A DNA stretch of 64,000 nucleotides from Malus domestica (taxonomy: Eukaryota > Streptophyta > Magnoliopsida > Rosales > Rosaceae). Positions 28,548 through 41,038 of this stretch are shown here, in pieces (position 1 is the first letter of the stretch; every line of letters starts with the position of its first letter). The position numbers and the translations under genes are program-made. The stretch covers positions 54,412,501 through 54,476,500 of the forward strand of contig NC_091675.1 of assembly GCF_042453785.1 (NCBI RefSeq). The letters are read 5' to 3'. Under the pieces are notes generated by a model, which did no database searches, had not been told where the DNA came from, and worked only from the letters and a program-made list of their open reading frames with translations.

Positions 28548-29436
28548 CAACAACAACAACAATAACAAAGCCTTTTCCCACTAAGTGGGGTCGGCTATAT
28601 GAATCCTAGAACGTCATTGCGCCCGGTTTTGTGTCATGTCCTCCGTTAGATCCAAGTACTCTAAGTCTTTTCTTAGGGTCTCTTCCAAAGTTTTCCTAGG
28701 TCTTCCTCTACCCCTTCGGCCCTGAACCTCTATCCCGTAGTCACATCTTCGAACCGAAGCGTCAGTAGGCCCTCTTTGCACATGTCCAAACCACCGTAAC
28801 CGATTTTCTCTCATATTTCCTTCAATTTTGGCTACTCCTACTTTACCTCAGATATCCTCATTCCTAATCTTATCCTTTCTCGTGTGCCCACACATCCAAC
28901 GAAGCATCCTCATCTCTGCTACACCCATTTTGTGTATGTGTTGATGCTTCACCGCCCAACATTTTGTGCCATACAGCATCGTCGGCCTTATTGCCGTCCT
29001 ATAAAATTTTCCCTTGAGCTTTAGTGGCCTACGACGGTCACACAACACGCCGGATGCACTCTTCCACTTCATCCATCTAGCTTGTATTCTATGGTTGAGA
29101 TCTCCATCTAATTCTTCGTTATTTTGCAAGATAGATTCTAGGTAGCGAAAACGGTTGCTCTTTGGTATTTCCTGATCTCAGATCCTCACCCCTAACTCAT
29201 TTTGGCCTCCATTTGCACTAAACTTGCACTCCATATATTCTGTCTTTGATCGGCTTAGGCGAAGACTTTTAGATTCCAACATTTCTCTCCACAGGTGAAG
29301 CTTCGCATTTACCCCTTCTTGAGTTTCATCTATCAACACTATATCGTTTGCGAAAAGCATACACCAAGGAATATCATTTTGAATATGTCCTGTTAACTCA
29401 TCCATTACCAACGCAAAAAGGTAAGGACTTAAGGAT
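28548..29436 (-). mobile_element. LINE, 3' part of reverse transcriptase, truncated
   Basis: The minus strand reads [18 protein letters not shown], then [12 protein letters not shown] (the catalytic F-A-D-D box appears here as FAND), then KTEYMECKF. Next come YRTAIRPTMLYGTKCW and RLRWFGHVQR. This is the C-terminal half of a plant LINE RT and its downstream region, split by frame shifts/stops near 29130-29180 and 28815-28850. It ends in an (AAC)n stretch (plus strand, about 28548), the 3' tail. The 5' side is cut exactly where the family A element starts (29437). Asn replaces the second catalytic Asp, so it is inactive. Confidence 0.85.
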
Positions 29437-30875
29437 TGTTGATGCACAAAATCAGTGAGGACTTTGGTACAACAGAAAGTATTAAGTTTGTGATCTTCGC
29501 TAGATTGCTCCGGTCATTAGTGTGGATAAGTATGTAAATGGATAGGGACCGGAAAGCAAACACAAGATGTATGTGGTTCACCCAGATTGGCTACGTCCAC
29601 GGAATAGAGGAGTTTTCATTAATTGTGAAGGGTTTACACAAGTACATAGATTCAAGCTCTCCTTTAGTGAGTACAAGTGAATGATTTAGTACAAATGACA
29701 TTAGGGAATATTGTGGGAGAATGATCTCGTAATCACGAAACTTCTAAGTACCGAAGTGTGGTATCGTCTTCACTTGCCTTATCTGTCTCATAGGTAGATG
29801 TGGCATCTTCTCTGGAAGTACTCTTCCTCCATCCAGGGGTGGTATCTTTAACTGGTGGAGATGCACAAGGTAATGTATCAATTTCACTTGAAGCTTACTT
29901 GTAGTTTCAGGCTTGGTCAAGCGCGATACAAACCATGTAGTAGGAGTCCCCCAAGTCGCCGAGCTACGGGATATGCTGAAAGAGGTGACAGACGAGGTAA
30001 GCAATCAAAGCTCCAAGCAATCAGTCCCAGATCAGAAGTTTGATTTCGAGTTCTGGCTGATTGTTCTCATTCTCTCTATCTGGCAGGCAGCATGAAGGAT
30101 AAAGAGAAGAAAAAGGAGAAGAGATGATATGAGATACTTTTGCTTTTGAAGAAGTAACTTTCCACAGGCTTATTCTTGAACTGGGCTCGAGGGTTTTCTG
30201 GTTTCCTCCAGAGTATAAGGCCGACTGAAGAATTTGAAGGTCAAAACAAGTCCATCAAATCTAGAGTACGTTCGACCCTACTGATATGGGATACTTTTGC
30301 TGTTGACAAAGTAGTGGATGTATCGGCACGTGTTCTGTTAGGCTTGTCTCCACATGCTTCCTTTTATCCTTCTCACTTGCCCTATCTGTTCCTCAGGCAT
30401 ATGTGGTATCTTCTCTGGAAGCATAAGATGTTGAAGATGAGTACTCGAGAGCAATGTCAGGTAAGTAATCAGGTAAGGGGTTCCAAGCAGTCAGTTCTTG
30501 ACTGGAAACTTGATTCCAAGTGCTGACTGATTGCTCTCTTTCTCATTGTCTTGCATGTAAGAACAAGGCCAAATGAAAAGACAGGGAAAAAGCATGATAT
30601 GGGATACTCTTGCTTTTAACCCTGATGATATGAGATATTCTTGCTCTGGTGTAGCTTGTTTGCAGAGGTATTATCGGGGGGAAAGAAAGCTGAGTATTTC
30701 GAGAAGCTTCGTTGGGAGTGCCCTCTTAGATATGAGGAAGGGTTGAGCATTTTTGCAGGTCTGCCTGTCCGTTGAGGATGAAGGTCGACATATATAGAAG
30801 TCTCCCCAACAACAAGTAGTAATGCTATTCCTTTACCCTGCTTGGTCATAGCACGGTAGTGGAAGCTGCCAGCTT

Positions 30876-32580
30876 CACGTGTTTTAACTCTGTCAGAGCA
30901 CTTTGAAAAAGTGGTCTGTGGTATCTGGAAAGCTGATGTTGCGTGACAGACAAGCTTTATCCAATGAGATTTCGCTCTCAAAGTTGAGAAAGTGGTGCCT
31001 CTTCGGTTTTCGAATAAGCAATCATGTCGGGGATCTGGCTATCGAGATTCGAAGAACGGTGCCTCTTCGATTTTTAAGAAGGTAATCCTGCTGGGAGTCT
31101 GACTCTCGAGATTCGAAGAGCGGTGTCTCTTCGATTTTTGAGAAAGTAATCATGTTGAGAGTCTGGCTCTCGAGATTCGGAGGGTGGTGCCTCTTCGATT
31201 TTGGAGCAAGCAATCTTGTTGGGAGTGTTTTCTTGAATGTGAGTAAAGGTTGGGCATGTTTGCTAGTCTACCTTGCTACGGAGCACAGAGGTTGACACAC
31301 AGGGGCTTTCCAATTTTCCAGCAGTGGTGTTGTTCCTTTACCCTTGTGGGTAATAATATAGTTGCTAGACCTTCAAAATTTATGTGTCTAAAACTTTGTT
31401 AGTGCTGTTTCTTTGTTATTCTTTTACCCTTCTTGGTCATAGCGATGTAGTGGAAGTTGCAAGCTTCACGTGTCTAAACTTTGTCAGAGATCTTTGGCAA
31501 AGTTATCTGTGGTACCCATGAGCTAATGTTGTGTGTGGAAAGTGGATGATTGAACAGTAAGATTCACGTGCTTTCTACTTCACCAGAAATCTTTGACAGA
31601 ATGCCCGTAATTTCCGCAAAGCTGAGTGCATGTGACAGGTGCTGACAAGGAGCCCAACTTTTGAGAAAGCAAGCGTATCGACCGTCGTGGTTTTTGAGCA
31701 GCCCAGCTTTTGAGAAAGAAAACGGCTCTGCTTCACGTGTTTTAACTCTGTCAGAGCACTTTGAAAAAATGGTCTGTGGTATCTGGAAAGCTGATGTTAC
31801 GTGTGAAGATTACAGACAAGCTTTATCCAATGAGATATGGCTCTCAAAGTTGAGAAAGTGGTGCCTCTTCGCTTTTCGAACAAGCAATCCTATCGGGGAT
31901 CTGACTCTCGAAATTCGGAGAACGGTGCCTCTTCGATTTTTGAGAAGGCAATCCTGCTGGGAGTCTGGTCTCGAGATTCGGAGAGCAGTGTCTCTTCGAT
32001 TTTTGAGAAAGTAATCATGTTGGGAGTCTGGCTCTCGAGATTCGGAGGGCGGTGCCTCTTCGATTTTGGAGGAAGCAATCTTGTTGGGAGTGTTTTCTCG
32101 AATGTGAGTAAAGGTTGGGCATGTTTGCTAGTCTATCTTGCTACGGAGCACAGAGGTTGACACACAGGGGCTTTCCAATTTTCCAGCAGTGGTGTTGTTC
32201 CTTTACCCTTGTGGGTAATAATATGGTAGCTAGACCTTCAAAATTTATGTGTCTAAAACTTTGGTAGTGCTGTTTCTTTGCTATTCTTTTACCCTTCTTA
32301 GTCATAGCGATGTAATGGAAGCTGCAAGCTTCACGTGTCTAAACTTTGTCAGAGATATTTGACAAAGTTATCTGTGGTACCCATGAGCTAATGTTGCGTG
32401 TGGAAAGTGGATTATTGAACAATAAGATTCACGTGCTTTCTACTTCACCATAAATTTTTGACAGAAAGCCCGTAATTTCCGCAAAGCTGAGTGCATATGA
32501 CAGGTGCTGACAAGGAGCCCAACTTTTGAGAAAGCAAGAGCATCGGCCGTCGTGGTCTTTGAGCAGCCCAGCTTTTGAGA
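30876..32580. repeat. Tandem duplication of ~860 bases inside family A
   Basis: Two consecutive copies each hold the ladder of 'ctctcgagattcggag' and 'gcctcttcgattttt' motifs, then the 'cacacaggggctttccaattttccagcagtgg' block. The second copy differs by scattered changes. Confidence 0.8.
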
Positions 32581-32952
32581 AAGCAAACGCCTATTTGATT
32601 TCTGACCTCGTGGCCGGCTCACCACCTCAGCCATCAAGGATTCGACCTGGCGAGTTCGAGTAAGAAGGCGTTGGCCCATATTTGATACAGAGCCCGCACA
32701 CTGAATACTGAAAGCCAAAGAGTCTTGAACAGCCAGCTCATCAGACGGCTTGGAAAGGATCCTGTTATCCTTGGGGGTGAGAAAATTTCTAGCAACCACC
32801 GTAGCGGTTATGTCTTTCTTCATCACAGAGTCCCCAACTGTAAGAAGACCGTTAGGGGATAAGAAGGATGGATGTCATATGTTGTCCTGAGAAGACATGT
32901 TAGCGTCTTCCTCAACATTCAAATCAAGACGACGGTCAGATGGGCAAGCCAT
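32440..32952 (-). pseudogene. Family A retroelement gag-like reading frame with a stop
   Basis: ATG 32952 opens MACPSDRRLDLNVEEDANMS..., interrupted by TGA at 32877-32875 (codon 26). It continues in the same frame through MKKDITATVVARNFLTPKD and NMGQRLLTRTRQVESLMAEV to a stop near 32440. No zinc knuckle or enzyme motif is present. Similar N-termini are, I believe, common among repeat-derived proteins in apple-type genomes (recollection). Probably element-encoded; function unknown. Confidence 0.55.
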
Positions 32953-33099
32953 TTGCAGGAATGATGAAGGAAGAAGAGGTCGTGTAAATCGAGTTCTTAG
33001 AAATACAAAAGGAGGAAAATTACTACAGGCAGCAACTCTCTAAGTGTGTTTTTGGAACACGTTTAATGCCTCTATAAAAATAAAAAAAAGACAACAGGG

Positions 33100-34205
33100 C
33101 CTGGTCAAAAATCGAGGAGGCCGCATGGCCGTTCAGAAATCAAAGAGGCTCATCTCCAAAAGTCGAGTCGCTTGTTCAGAAATCGAAGAGGCAACGAGGC
33201 CACTTGTTTAGAGATCGAAGAGGCACTGCTCTCCGAATTTCAAAAGACCGGCTTTTCCAGATTTGTCATCACCTTTCACACATAACCTCAGCTTTGCAGA
33301 AATCATGGGCAACTTTGTCAAAGATTTCTGACAAAATTGAAAACGCATGAATCTTACTGTTTCAATTACCCAACGGTTGCCGACAAGAGTAAAAGAATAG
33401 TGCCACTACTGGCTGTTGAGCCATTCCTATATATGTCGACATTCGTCCTCATGGCAAGGCAAACCTGCAAAAAATGCCCAACTTTTCCTCACCTCCGAGA
33501 GTACACTCACAGCAAAACCTCTCGAAATACTCAGTTTTCTTCCTCTCCGGGAATACCTCTGTAAACAAATGACACCAAAGCAAAAATATCTCATATCATC
33601 AGGGTTGAAAGTAAGAGTATCTCATATCATGTTTTTTCCCTGTCTTTTCCTTTGCCATTACTCTTGCCTACAAGACAATGAGAAAGAAAGCAATCAGTTG
33701 GAACCTGAAATCAAACTTTCGATCTGAAACTGATTGCCCAGAACCTTTGTCTAGTTGCTTACCTTGCATTGCTTTCAAGTATTCATCATCGAGAAGTAAT
33801 GTTCTGAATGACCATTTAAATGCAAAGGTTGCATTCCACTCATGCATCGGGAACAAATACTGTAAGAGATTGAAGCAGAAAGATCAATGATGAACTGGAA
33901 CAGATCACTATAGCACAATGCCCTTCCCTGCAAAACCAAGCTCGGCATCGTTGCTCTAATCAAAATGCTCGGAAGCTTCAATAGTCTTTCGCTAGCACCG
34001 TCGCCGAAGAGCAAAGCCTCGCTGCGCAACTCTGTCAAATCGCCACCACTTCTTCGAAAGTAAGAGTATCTCATATCATGTTGTCTCCATGTCCTTATCT
34101 TTGTCATTGTTCTTACCTGTAGGACAAGGAGAAACAAAGCAATCAGTCGGAGCTTAAAGTCAAACTTCCAGTAGGAACCGACTGCCTGGAATCCTTCCCT
34201 GATTA
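33100..34205 (+). mobile_element. Family A fragment, plus orientation
   Basis: Follows the same text as 290-1100 of the first copy in the same orientation: 'cagctttgcagaaatca', 'tttgtcaaagatttctgacaaaat', 'ctcgaaatactcag', 'agtatctcatatcat'. It is inverted relative to the copy immediately to its left. It ends where Ty3/gypsy LTR sequence begins (about 34212). Confidence 0.65.
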
Positions 34206-34211
34206 CTTACC

Positions 34212-35366
34212 TTTTCACCCTTATAGTTCTTTTCTGACCCCGTGGTTGTGTTTTTTGGACGTCAAACCATGAAGAAACACGTCGGGGAGACTTCCCTGGA
34301 TTTCCGACGAGAAATCGACGGCTTTCGAGCCAATTTTTGGCCACACCACAGTGAGTTGGCCTGCGTGTAAGGTATCAATCTCTTCGTCTCTCTGAGTACT
34401 ACAACCTTCCTTTTTGTTTCACCTAATTTCGTTGAGTATTGAAGAAGTTATACTCATTTGAATCTTACCCCAATTTCCGGCGAGTCCGACAGCTTTCGAG
34501 GCGTTTTCCGGCCAAACTACAGTGAGTTAGACGTCGTGCAAGGTACCATTCTCTTTGTCTCTTCAAGAAATACAACTTTTGTTCTTTTTTTACTTGATTG
34601 CGTTGAGTAGTGACAAAGTTATGGCCGTTTAAAGTTGGGTGGTTTTCCGGCCGAATTTCCAGCCTTCTTCTTCCTTTGAATCTGGTAGCCCATAAACCCC
34701 AAGGCCTTTGGGCCTTTCCTGCCGAGCCCAACCCAAAACCCATTTCTGTTTTATTATTTATTTTATTTGTTGTTTTTAAAATAAGGGCCTTGGGCCGGTT
34801 TTTGTTAAGGGCTTTAAGCCCAAAACCCTTTTAACCCTCTAACTCATTTAACCTAAAACTCAAATCCTTTTATTTTGTTTTAAGCCCAAACCCTAAAACC
34901 CACTTCCCTATTTATTTAAACTCTAAACCCAATCCTCTAACCTATTAGCCCAAAACCTATTTAAGTTAGGAGACCCTTAACCCTAGATCCAGTCCAACCC
35001 AAACCTTTTGTGTGGAATATTATGTTAGGGAATATTCCATTAGAGAAAATTCCACTTTACGAAATGTATCTGGGACCCTTCTTAGGGTAAAATGATGTCT
35101 TGAATCCGTCTCAGATGTCCGTTTTCCCAAATTCAATTGTCTTCATATAGTTTTATTAATTGTACCATTTAATGTGCTTAGGGGCAATTATTGTGGCGTT
35201 ACATCTTCGCTTGCAGTGCAGCTTTTCGACGGCGAAGTACTGAGAGTGGACCACCTTCAAAAATAGCATTTTTTAGTTATAGAATTGCATATATAAATAG
35301 CATGCCTTGCAAATTTATTGATTTGAGAAATACTTTACAGGAAGCATAATGATTTGATGACGATTG

Positions 35367-35405
<39 letters not shown>

Positions 35406-35953
35406 AACTATTTTCATTATATCATATTTTCTATAGAACCCTCATTTTGGTAGACTATCTGATCGATGACGATAGGATACTAAGAATGTGTTTCAAATGA
35501 TTTTCGAACACCTCTTCGTAGTATAGAGGATCGATGAATTTATGCTACGAAGTTGTATTTTAGAAAACTATTTTGTGCGTACCTAGTGAACACTATGCCG
35601 CTTGGGGCGAGGATCTGGTGTTGGCATTGAGGCCGAGAGAAATAATCCCTAGCGAAAGGCTGAGGGACACAGAGACAGGCATTGGGTCTAGATGGAGATA
35701 TCTCTGGCTACGGGCACAGAGACTGAGGTGCAAGTATTGGGCCGGGAGATATTATTATTCGGTGCAAGCATTGGATGTCACGACTTCCGGATTTGCTGTC
35801 TTTCAGCACAATTGTGCAAATCTTTCTCTGTTTGAATTGTCACATTCTGGTTGAAATACAAGAGTTCGTGTCGGGATTGTGCCTCATAGGTGACGAATTG
35901 GTTGCTGGACGACTTTCAACATCGAATGGGAATATCAGGGTCGGGGCGTGTCA
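34212..35953 (+). repeat. 5' LTR of the Ty3/gypsy element (truncated, rearranged)
   Basis: Matches the 3' LTR from about 39083 up to 'gaggtgca' (35730 vs 40513). It then carries a 156-base segment (35772-35927) that instead matches DNA just inside the element (36037-36193). It returns to LTR text for its last ~25 bases. A long (TA)n run lies at 35368-35402. Confidence 0.75.
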
Positions 35954-35956
35954 TAT

Positions 35957-35968
35957 TGGTATCAGAGC
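35957..35968 (+). promoter_or_regulatory. Primer-binding site (initiator tRNA-Met)
   Basis: TGGTATCAGAGC, three bases after the 5' LTR end. It is complementary to the 3' end of plant initiator tRNA-Met, the usual minus-strand primer. Confidence 0.9.
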
Positions 35969-38683
35969 ATAGGTTTTGTTCAGAGCATACTTAGGATTCT
36001 CTTCAATTCTCGTTTTGTGTCGGTTATGACATCATTTGGATGTCACGACTTCTGGATTTGCTGTCTTTCAGTGCAATTGTGCAAATCTTTCTCTGTTTGT
36101 ATTGTCACCTTCTGGTTGAAATACAAGAGTTCGTGTCGGGATTATGCCTCATAGGTGACGAATTGGTTTGCTGGACGACTTTCAACATCGAATCGATACT
36201 CAGCGACGTGTTTTAGAAATCTCAGTTTGAGAAATTCTGGTTAAGACCAACCGAGGTTCTGAATCGGTGATATTACTCTGCAACATGCGTTCCCTAGGAA
36301 TTGCGGGTGGAGTCGGCTCTACATGGAAATCTTTGGAAATAAAAAAACCTTGGCGGTACGAGTTGGTTAAGACCAATTAGAAATCTAAAACGGTGATATC
36401 ACTCTACGACATGCCTTCCCCAGAAATGGCGAGCAGAGCCATGTCTTAGTGGTAATTGGTGGCATCGAATCAGTGTTCTCGAACTCATTACCACTGAGGA
36501 AATTGGTGTGGTTCTTTAAAACAATTCTCAGTAATTATTCTATTGATAACTTTCTTGCTTTTTCCAACGACGAAGTCAAGTTCCTTAACCTTTGACCGTC
36601 AGCTTTACACCAAATTCTTCTAGTGCTGACTTCGTCTTCATTCATTATTTTTCTTGGGAAACTCCTCAATAGCAGACGCTATTCTCATCCATTTTCCCAA
36701 GTGGAGCTACGATTCTTGTCGTTGTAATTGGACTTGGATGATGAAGACCCAGTCTTGTTTGGATAAATAGACTCATTGAATTCCACTTGAGTTTAGTACT
36801 CTGTGATAAACCCTAGCACCTTGACCACGTACTTTTCGGTAGAGGTGAATTTAGCCTTTTGCTTGTAGCCCAATTGATCAGTGCTCTTATCCAGTAATTG
36901 TTCAACCTTGTAATTTTTCAGTGTAATGGCTTGAGATTCTACCACATTCATCATTGTATGAAGATCGAGCTTTACTTTGAACTTCTCTGGACTCATTGAG
37001 CTTTGGTTTGCTCAAGCGCATCACTTTAAGGTAGCCAATCGTGTCACTGCATGCATACGCAGGCTGCTTCATATATTTCTACTTCGTCATTCTGTTGATT
37101 CAGAGGTTCTATGTTTAATTTTTGAACTCTAAAAGAACTCTCACAAAGTATGGTGAATTACGAAATGTCTTTGGCCTCGTCAAATCTTATTAATATTTCT
37201 TAGTTATCCTTGAGCGTAGACCTATTTCCTTTTTGGCTAAGAAACCAGTTGACCATACTGTGATGATTTGCAAAATAATCATAAACAGTGACTTCTATTT
37301 ATGCATCTTCACCTTCCTTCGCTTGTTTGTTTCTCAATGTGAATTGAATCATGCCGGAACAATACACTGAGGGCAAAAAATCGGCATGGTTTCTCACTCA
37401 ACCAGATATTTTGTACTCTAGATTTAGTGGACTCGTTTGACCCTCAAATTCTTTAGTGTTCTTTCAGCCTTCTCGACAAAGTTTCTCGCTCAATCAGTGA
37501 GGAAATCATGATTAATCAATTAGGCGAATGCGTACACCTAGTTTCCTAACGATGCTAGCAAGAATATTTAGAGCATAACCTGTACACACGCTTACTAGTC
37601 TTATCGAGAAGATTTTCTTTTGGCTTGAGATTTGAGCTGTCATTTGGTAAGAGTTTGGTGAAGATTGTAGTGCAGGTGATCAGCAGATTGTATCAATATC
37701 TTCAGACTGAATTGTTGATCATCATCTTACTACAATTCATAGGCATCACATCGGTATCTCAAGGTACGGTTATCAAGTGAGTTCCTCGTTGACAAAATTT
37801 TGGACTTACTGGTCACATTTGGAGGAACTGAGAAGAATAGAATCCTTGGTGCTAATTAGAGTTTTGATGACAACAGTTTTTGTTTTGTTTGGTTTAGGTA
37901 CGACACTTTTGCGAGATGGTACGAGAACTTCTGCAAGCAACACTGGTTGACAAAGGGATTTTTTGAACTGGTATTCGGAAGATGAAATTTACGACGTGGG
38001 AAATTGTGCACCCTCAAGGAATTACTTGCTTGCTTATCAATATAACAAATGTGAGGTCGATATTGCGGGCTACAGATTGTGATATCGATAGCTTATTTGT
38101 TGGGTTCATTAAGCAAGTGGGCAAGAAGACCCGTCTACAACAGTTGTTGCGGATTTATTATTCTTGGGGCTCGACCCAAAAACATTCATTCTCATAGTAC
38201 GTGACGTTTCATATGCCTAGGCGAGATCCACTCTTATTTTTTGGTTTTGGATTTTCAGTATAAGTATTTTAACTTCCTTTACTTTAGTTATTTGTATTTT
38301 TGAAGTTACAAATGTTTTGGGGAAGTATTTCCGTTTTCAGTTTTAAGTTTAGCACGAGTTTTTGACCTATATGTTTTTACCTATCTATTTTGGACGTTAT
38401 CGTATTTTATGTACTTACTTTTGACCTTAAGTTATTTTGTGTTTTCGACCTTATATCTTTATAAAGTATTTTTCTACGTTTACTTTGATGGGGAAGAAAG
38501 CAAGAGTTTGGAGGCATGACAGAGGATTTTGTGACCCGCTCGCGACAGTGTGGCATATTCTCTTTGATGCACCCACTCTGACTTAATTACCCTTTATACA
38601 TATATTCTTCTTTCTATTTTCGAGTATTTTAATTAAGTAAATTATTTTAAATTTCGGGACGAAATTCTTTTAAGGGGGTAGAT
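35969..38683 (+). other. Decayed internal region of the Ty3/gypsy element
   Basis: No intact gag, protease, RT or integrase frame. A minus-strand frame at 36996-36793 (SQAITLKNYKVEQLLDKSTD...) is open for 67 codons but not recognised. At about 37430 a phrase ('ctctagattt...tggact...gaccctcaaatt') is shared with family A at 1208, hinting at mixing of elements. Confidence 0.5.
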
Positions 38684-41038
38684 TGTAACAACCCGTTCCG
38701 GGATTTACTATATAGAAAAAGGTATTTTTGTATTTTCACCAAGTTTGGGAATTTATTTTCCTTTTAAAATTTGTTTTTGGGTCTTAAATGGTGAGCCAAG
38801 GGGACCCACCCCTGATTTCTGTCCCCAACCTCTCATCTCTCTCTTCTCTCTCTGTTCTCCCTTTCCCGTATCTCTCTCCATTTCTCTGTAACTCTCTCCC
38901 TCTCACCCATGTTCTCCCTCCTTGCACACCCTCATCTCCCTCATCATCAACACCATCAGCTTTCCCTCTCTCTCCCACCGCTGCAAGTCACGGCATAAAC
39001 CCGAGGAAGAGCTCCGGCGAGTCTCTGTCACACTCGACATGGGTAGGTCTCGAAAAAACACTCCAAATACTTCTCTTTTCATCCCTATAGTTCTTTTCTA
39101 CCCCGTGGTTGTGTTTTTGGACGTCAAACCATGAAGAAACACGTCGGGGAGACTTCCCTGGATTTCTGACGAGAAACCAACGGCTTTCGAGCCAATTTTC
39201 GGCCAAACCACGGTGAGTTGGCCGGCGTGTAAGGTATCAATCTCTTCGTCTCTCTGAGTACTACAACCTTCCTTTTTGTTTCACCCAATTTCGTTGAGTA
39301 TTGAAGAAGTTATACTCATTTGAATCTTACCCAATTTCCGGCGAGTCCGACAGTTTTCGAGGCGTTTTCCGGCCAAACTACAGTGAGTTAGACATCGTGA
39401 GAGATACCATTCTCTTTGTCTCTTCGAGAACTACAACTTTCGTTCTTGTTTCACTTGATTTTGTTGAGTAGTGACAAAGTTATGGCCATTTAAAGTTGGG
39501 TGGTTTTCCGGCCGAATTTCCGGCCTTCTTCTTCCTTTGAATCCGGTAGCCCAAAAACCCCAAGGCCTTTGGGCCTTTCCTGCTGAGCCCAACCCAAAAC
39601 CCATTTCTGTTTTATTATTTATTTTATTTGTTGTTTTTAAAATAAGGGCCTTAGGCCGGTTTTTGTTAAGGGCTTTAAGCCCAAAACCCTTTTAACCCTC
39701 TAACTCATTTAACCTAAAACTCAAATCCTTTTATTTTGTTTTAAGCCCAAACCCTAAAACCCACTTCCCTATTTATTTAAACTCTAAGCCCAATCCTCTA
39801 ATCTATTAGCCCAAAACCTATTTAAGTTAGGAGACCCTTAACCCTAGATCCCGTCCAACCCAAACCCTTTGTGTGGAATATTCCGTTAGGGAATATTCTT
39901 TAGAATATTCTTTTGACTTTACGAAATGTATCTGGGACCCTTCTTAGGGTAAGACGACGTCCTGAATCCGCCTCCGACGTCTGTTTTCCCAAATTCAATT
40001 GTCTTAATATAGTTTTATTAATTGTATCATTTAATGTGCTTATGGGCAATTATTGTGGCCTTACATCTTCGCTTGCAGCGTAGCTTTTCGACGGCAAAGT
40101 ACTGTGAGTGGACCACCTTCAAAAATAGCATGTTTTAATTATAGAATTGCATATATAAATAGCATGTCTTGCAGATTTATTGATTTGAGGAATACTTTAC
40201 AGGAAGTATAATGATTTGATGATGATTGATTATATATCTGATCGATGACGATAGGATACTAAGAATGTGTTTCAAATGATTTTCGAACACCTCTTCGTAG
40301 TATAGAGGATCGATGAATTTATGCTACGAAGTTGTATTTTAGAAAACTGTTTTGTGCGTACCTAGTGAACACTATGCCACCTGGGGCGAGGATCTGGTGT
40401 TGGCATTGAGGCCGGTAGAAATAATCCCTAGCGAAAGGCTGAGGGACACGGAGACAGGCATTGGGCCGGGAGGGAGATATCTCTGGCTATAGGCACAGAA
40501 ACTGAGGTGCAGCACAACTTATGTTATGCTTCCTGATATGATTTCTGAGATTGGTTTGCAAATAGATATATGAATTGTTTTTATGGCATGCTACAGGTTT
40601 TGAGAAACCTATTACTTATTATTTTGTAGTTTTCATCATATTAAACTATGGGGGTTAGTATGTTCATAACTGTTTTCGTATTATATATGTATATAAACTT
40701 AGTCTACTCACCCTTGTTTTGCGCCCCCATTCAAGTCTTAGGAACGAGGCATAGAATCCCGATATCAAGGCACTTCCGCAGCAGCATCTTCGGATCCTCT
40801 CGATGTAGGACTCACTCCTTTATTCATTCAATTTTATCTTAATTCTTTTTAGTGATTAGGTTTAGTTGTATGCTCTGAACACGTTCCTATATTGTTAATT
40901 CATTGTATTTAAATTCATAACCCTTATTTATTTTTTATTCTTAGCTTTTGTATCAATTAATGGCTTTCGTCACCCTCAGGTGTTGGCCAGCACATGTATA
41001 TCCTGGTATTCGGGGAATATCAGGGTCGAGGCATGTCA
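38684..41038 (+). repeat. 3' LTR of the Ty3/gypsy element
   Basis: 2355 bases, TG...CA. It appears complete and serves as the reference for the altered 5' LTR. A CT-rich tract near 38820-38900 yields spurious open frames on both strands. Confidence 0.8.

Larger units (their letters stand above)
29437..33060 (-). mobile_element. Large LTR retroelement (family A), rearranged, minus strand
   Basis: Begins TGTTGATGCACAAAATCAG, the complement of the LTR end at 2303. It then follows the 1-2303 element in reverse order as far as about 31560, and continues into DNA not covered by that copy. A block of roughly 860 bases is tandemly duplicated: 'cttcacgtgttttaactctgtcagagcac' at about 30876 and 31732; 'tgacaaggagcccaacttttgag' at about 31643 and 32508. 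A coding remnant lies at its right (5') end. No RT or integrase is visible, so it is probably a large non-autonomous derivative (inference). Confidence 0.65.
34212..41038 (+). mobile_element. Ty3/gypsy-type LTR retrotransposon, degenerate
   Basis: 5' LTR 34212-35953 (its first ~390 bases are missing). Primer site TGGTATCAGAGC at 35957-35968. Internal region to 38683, ending 'atttcgggacgaaattcttt' and purine tract TAAGGGGGTAG. 3' LTR 38684-41038, starting TGTAACAACCC and ending CATGTCA. The text before the purine tract and the TGTAACAACCC start are typical of chromovirus-like Ty3/gypsy elements (family knowledge). The internal part is only 2.7 kb without an intact gag-pol, so the element is deleted. 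Confidence 0.8.

Noticed and set aside
28548..28565. (AAC)n stretch as a possible CRISPR or satellite
   Set aside because: It is the 3' tail of the LINE, matching the (TTG)n tail at 10425-10437. No spaced repeats suggest a CRISPR array anywhere in the window.
31661..32160. Overlapping arginine/serine-rich frames on both strands
   Set aside because: Created by the cgagattcggag/cttcgattttt motif ladder of family A. Several frames are open at once, as expected for a short repeat and not a gene.
35368..35402. (TA)n run as a hairpin or origin
   Set aside because: A simple microsatellite expansion in the 5' LTR. The 3' LTR has only a short TA stretch at the same place.
38784..39090. Proline/serine-rich frame and its antisense glycine/arginine-rich partner
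   Set aside because: A CT-rich tract in the Ty3/gypsy 3' LTR. The 5' LTR lacks this part and there is no conserved motif.
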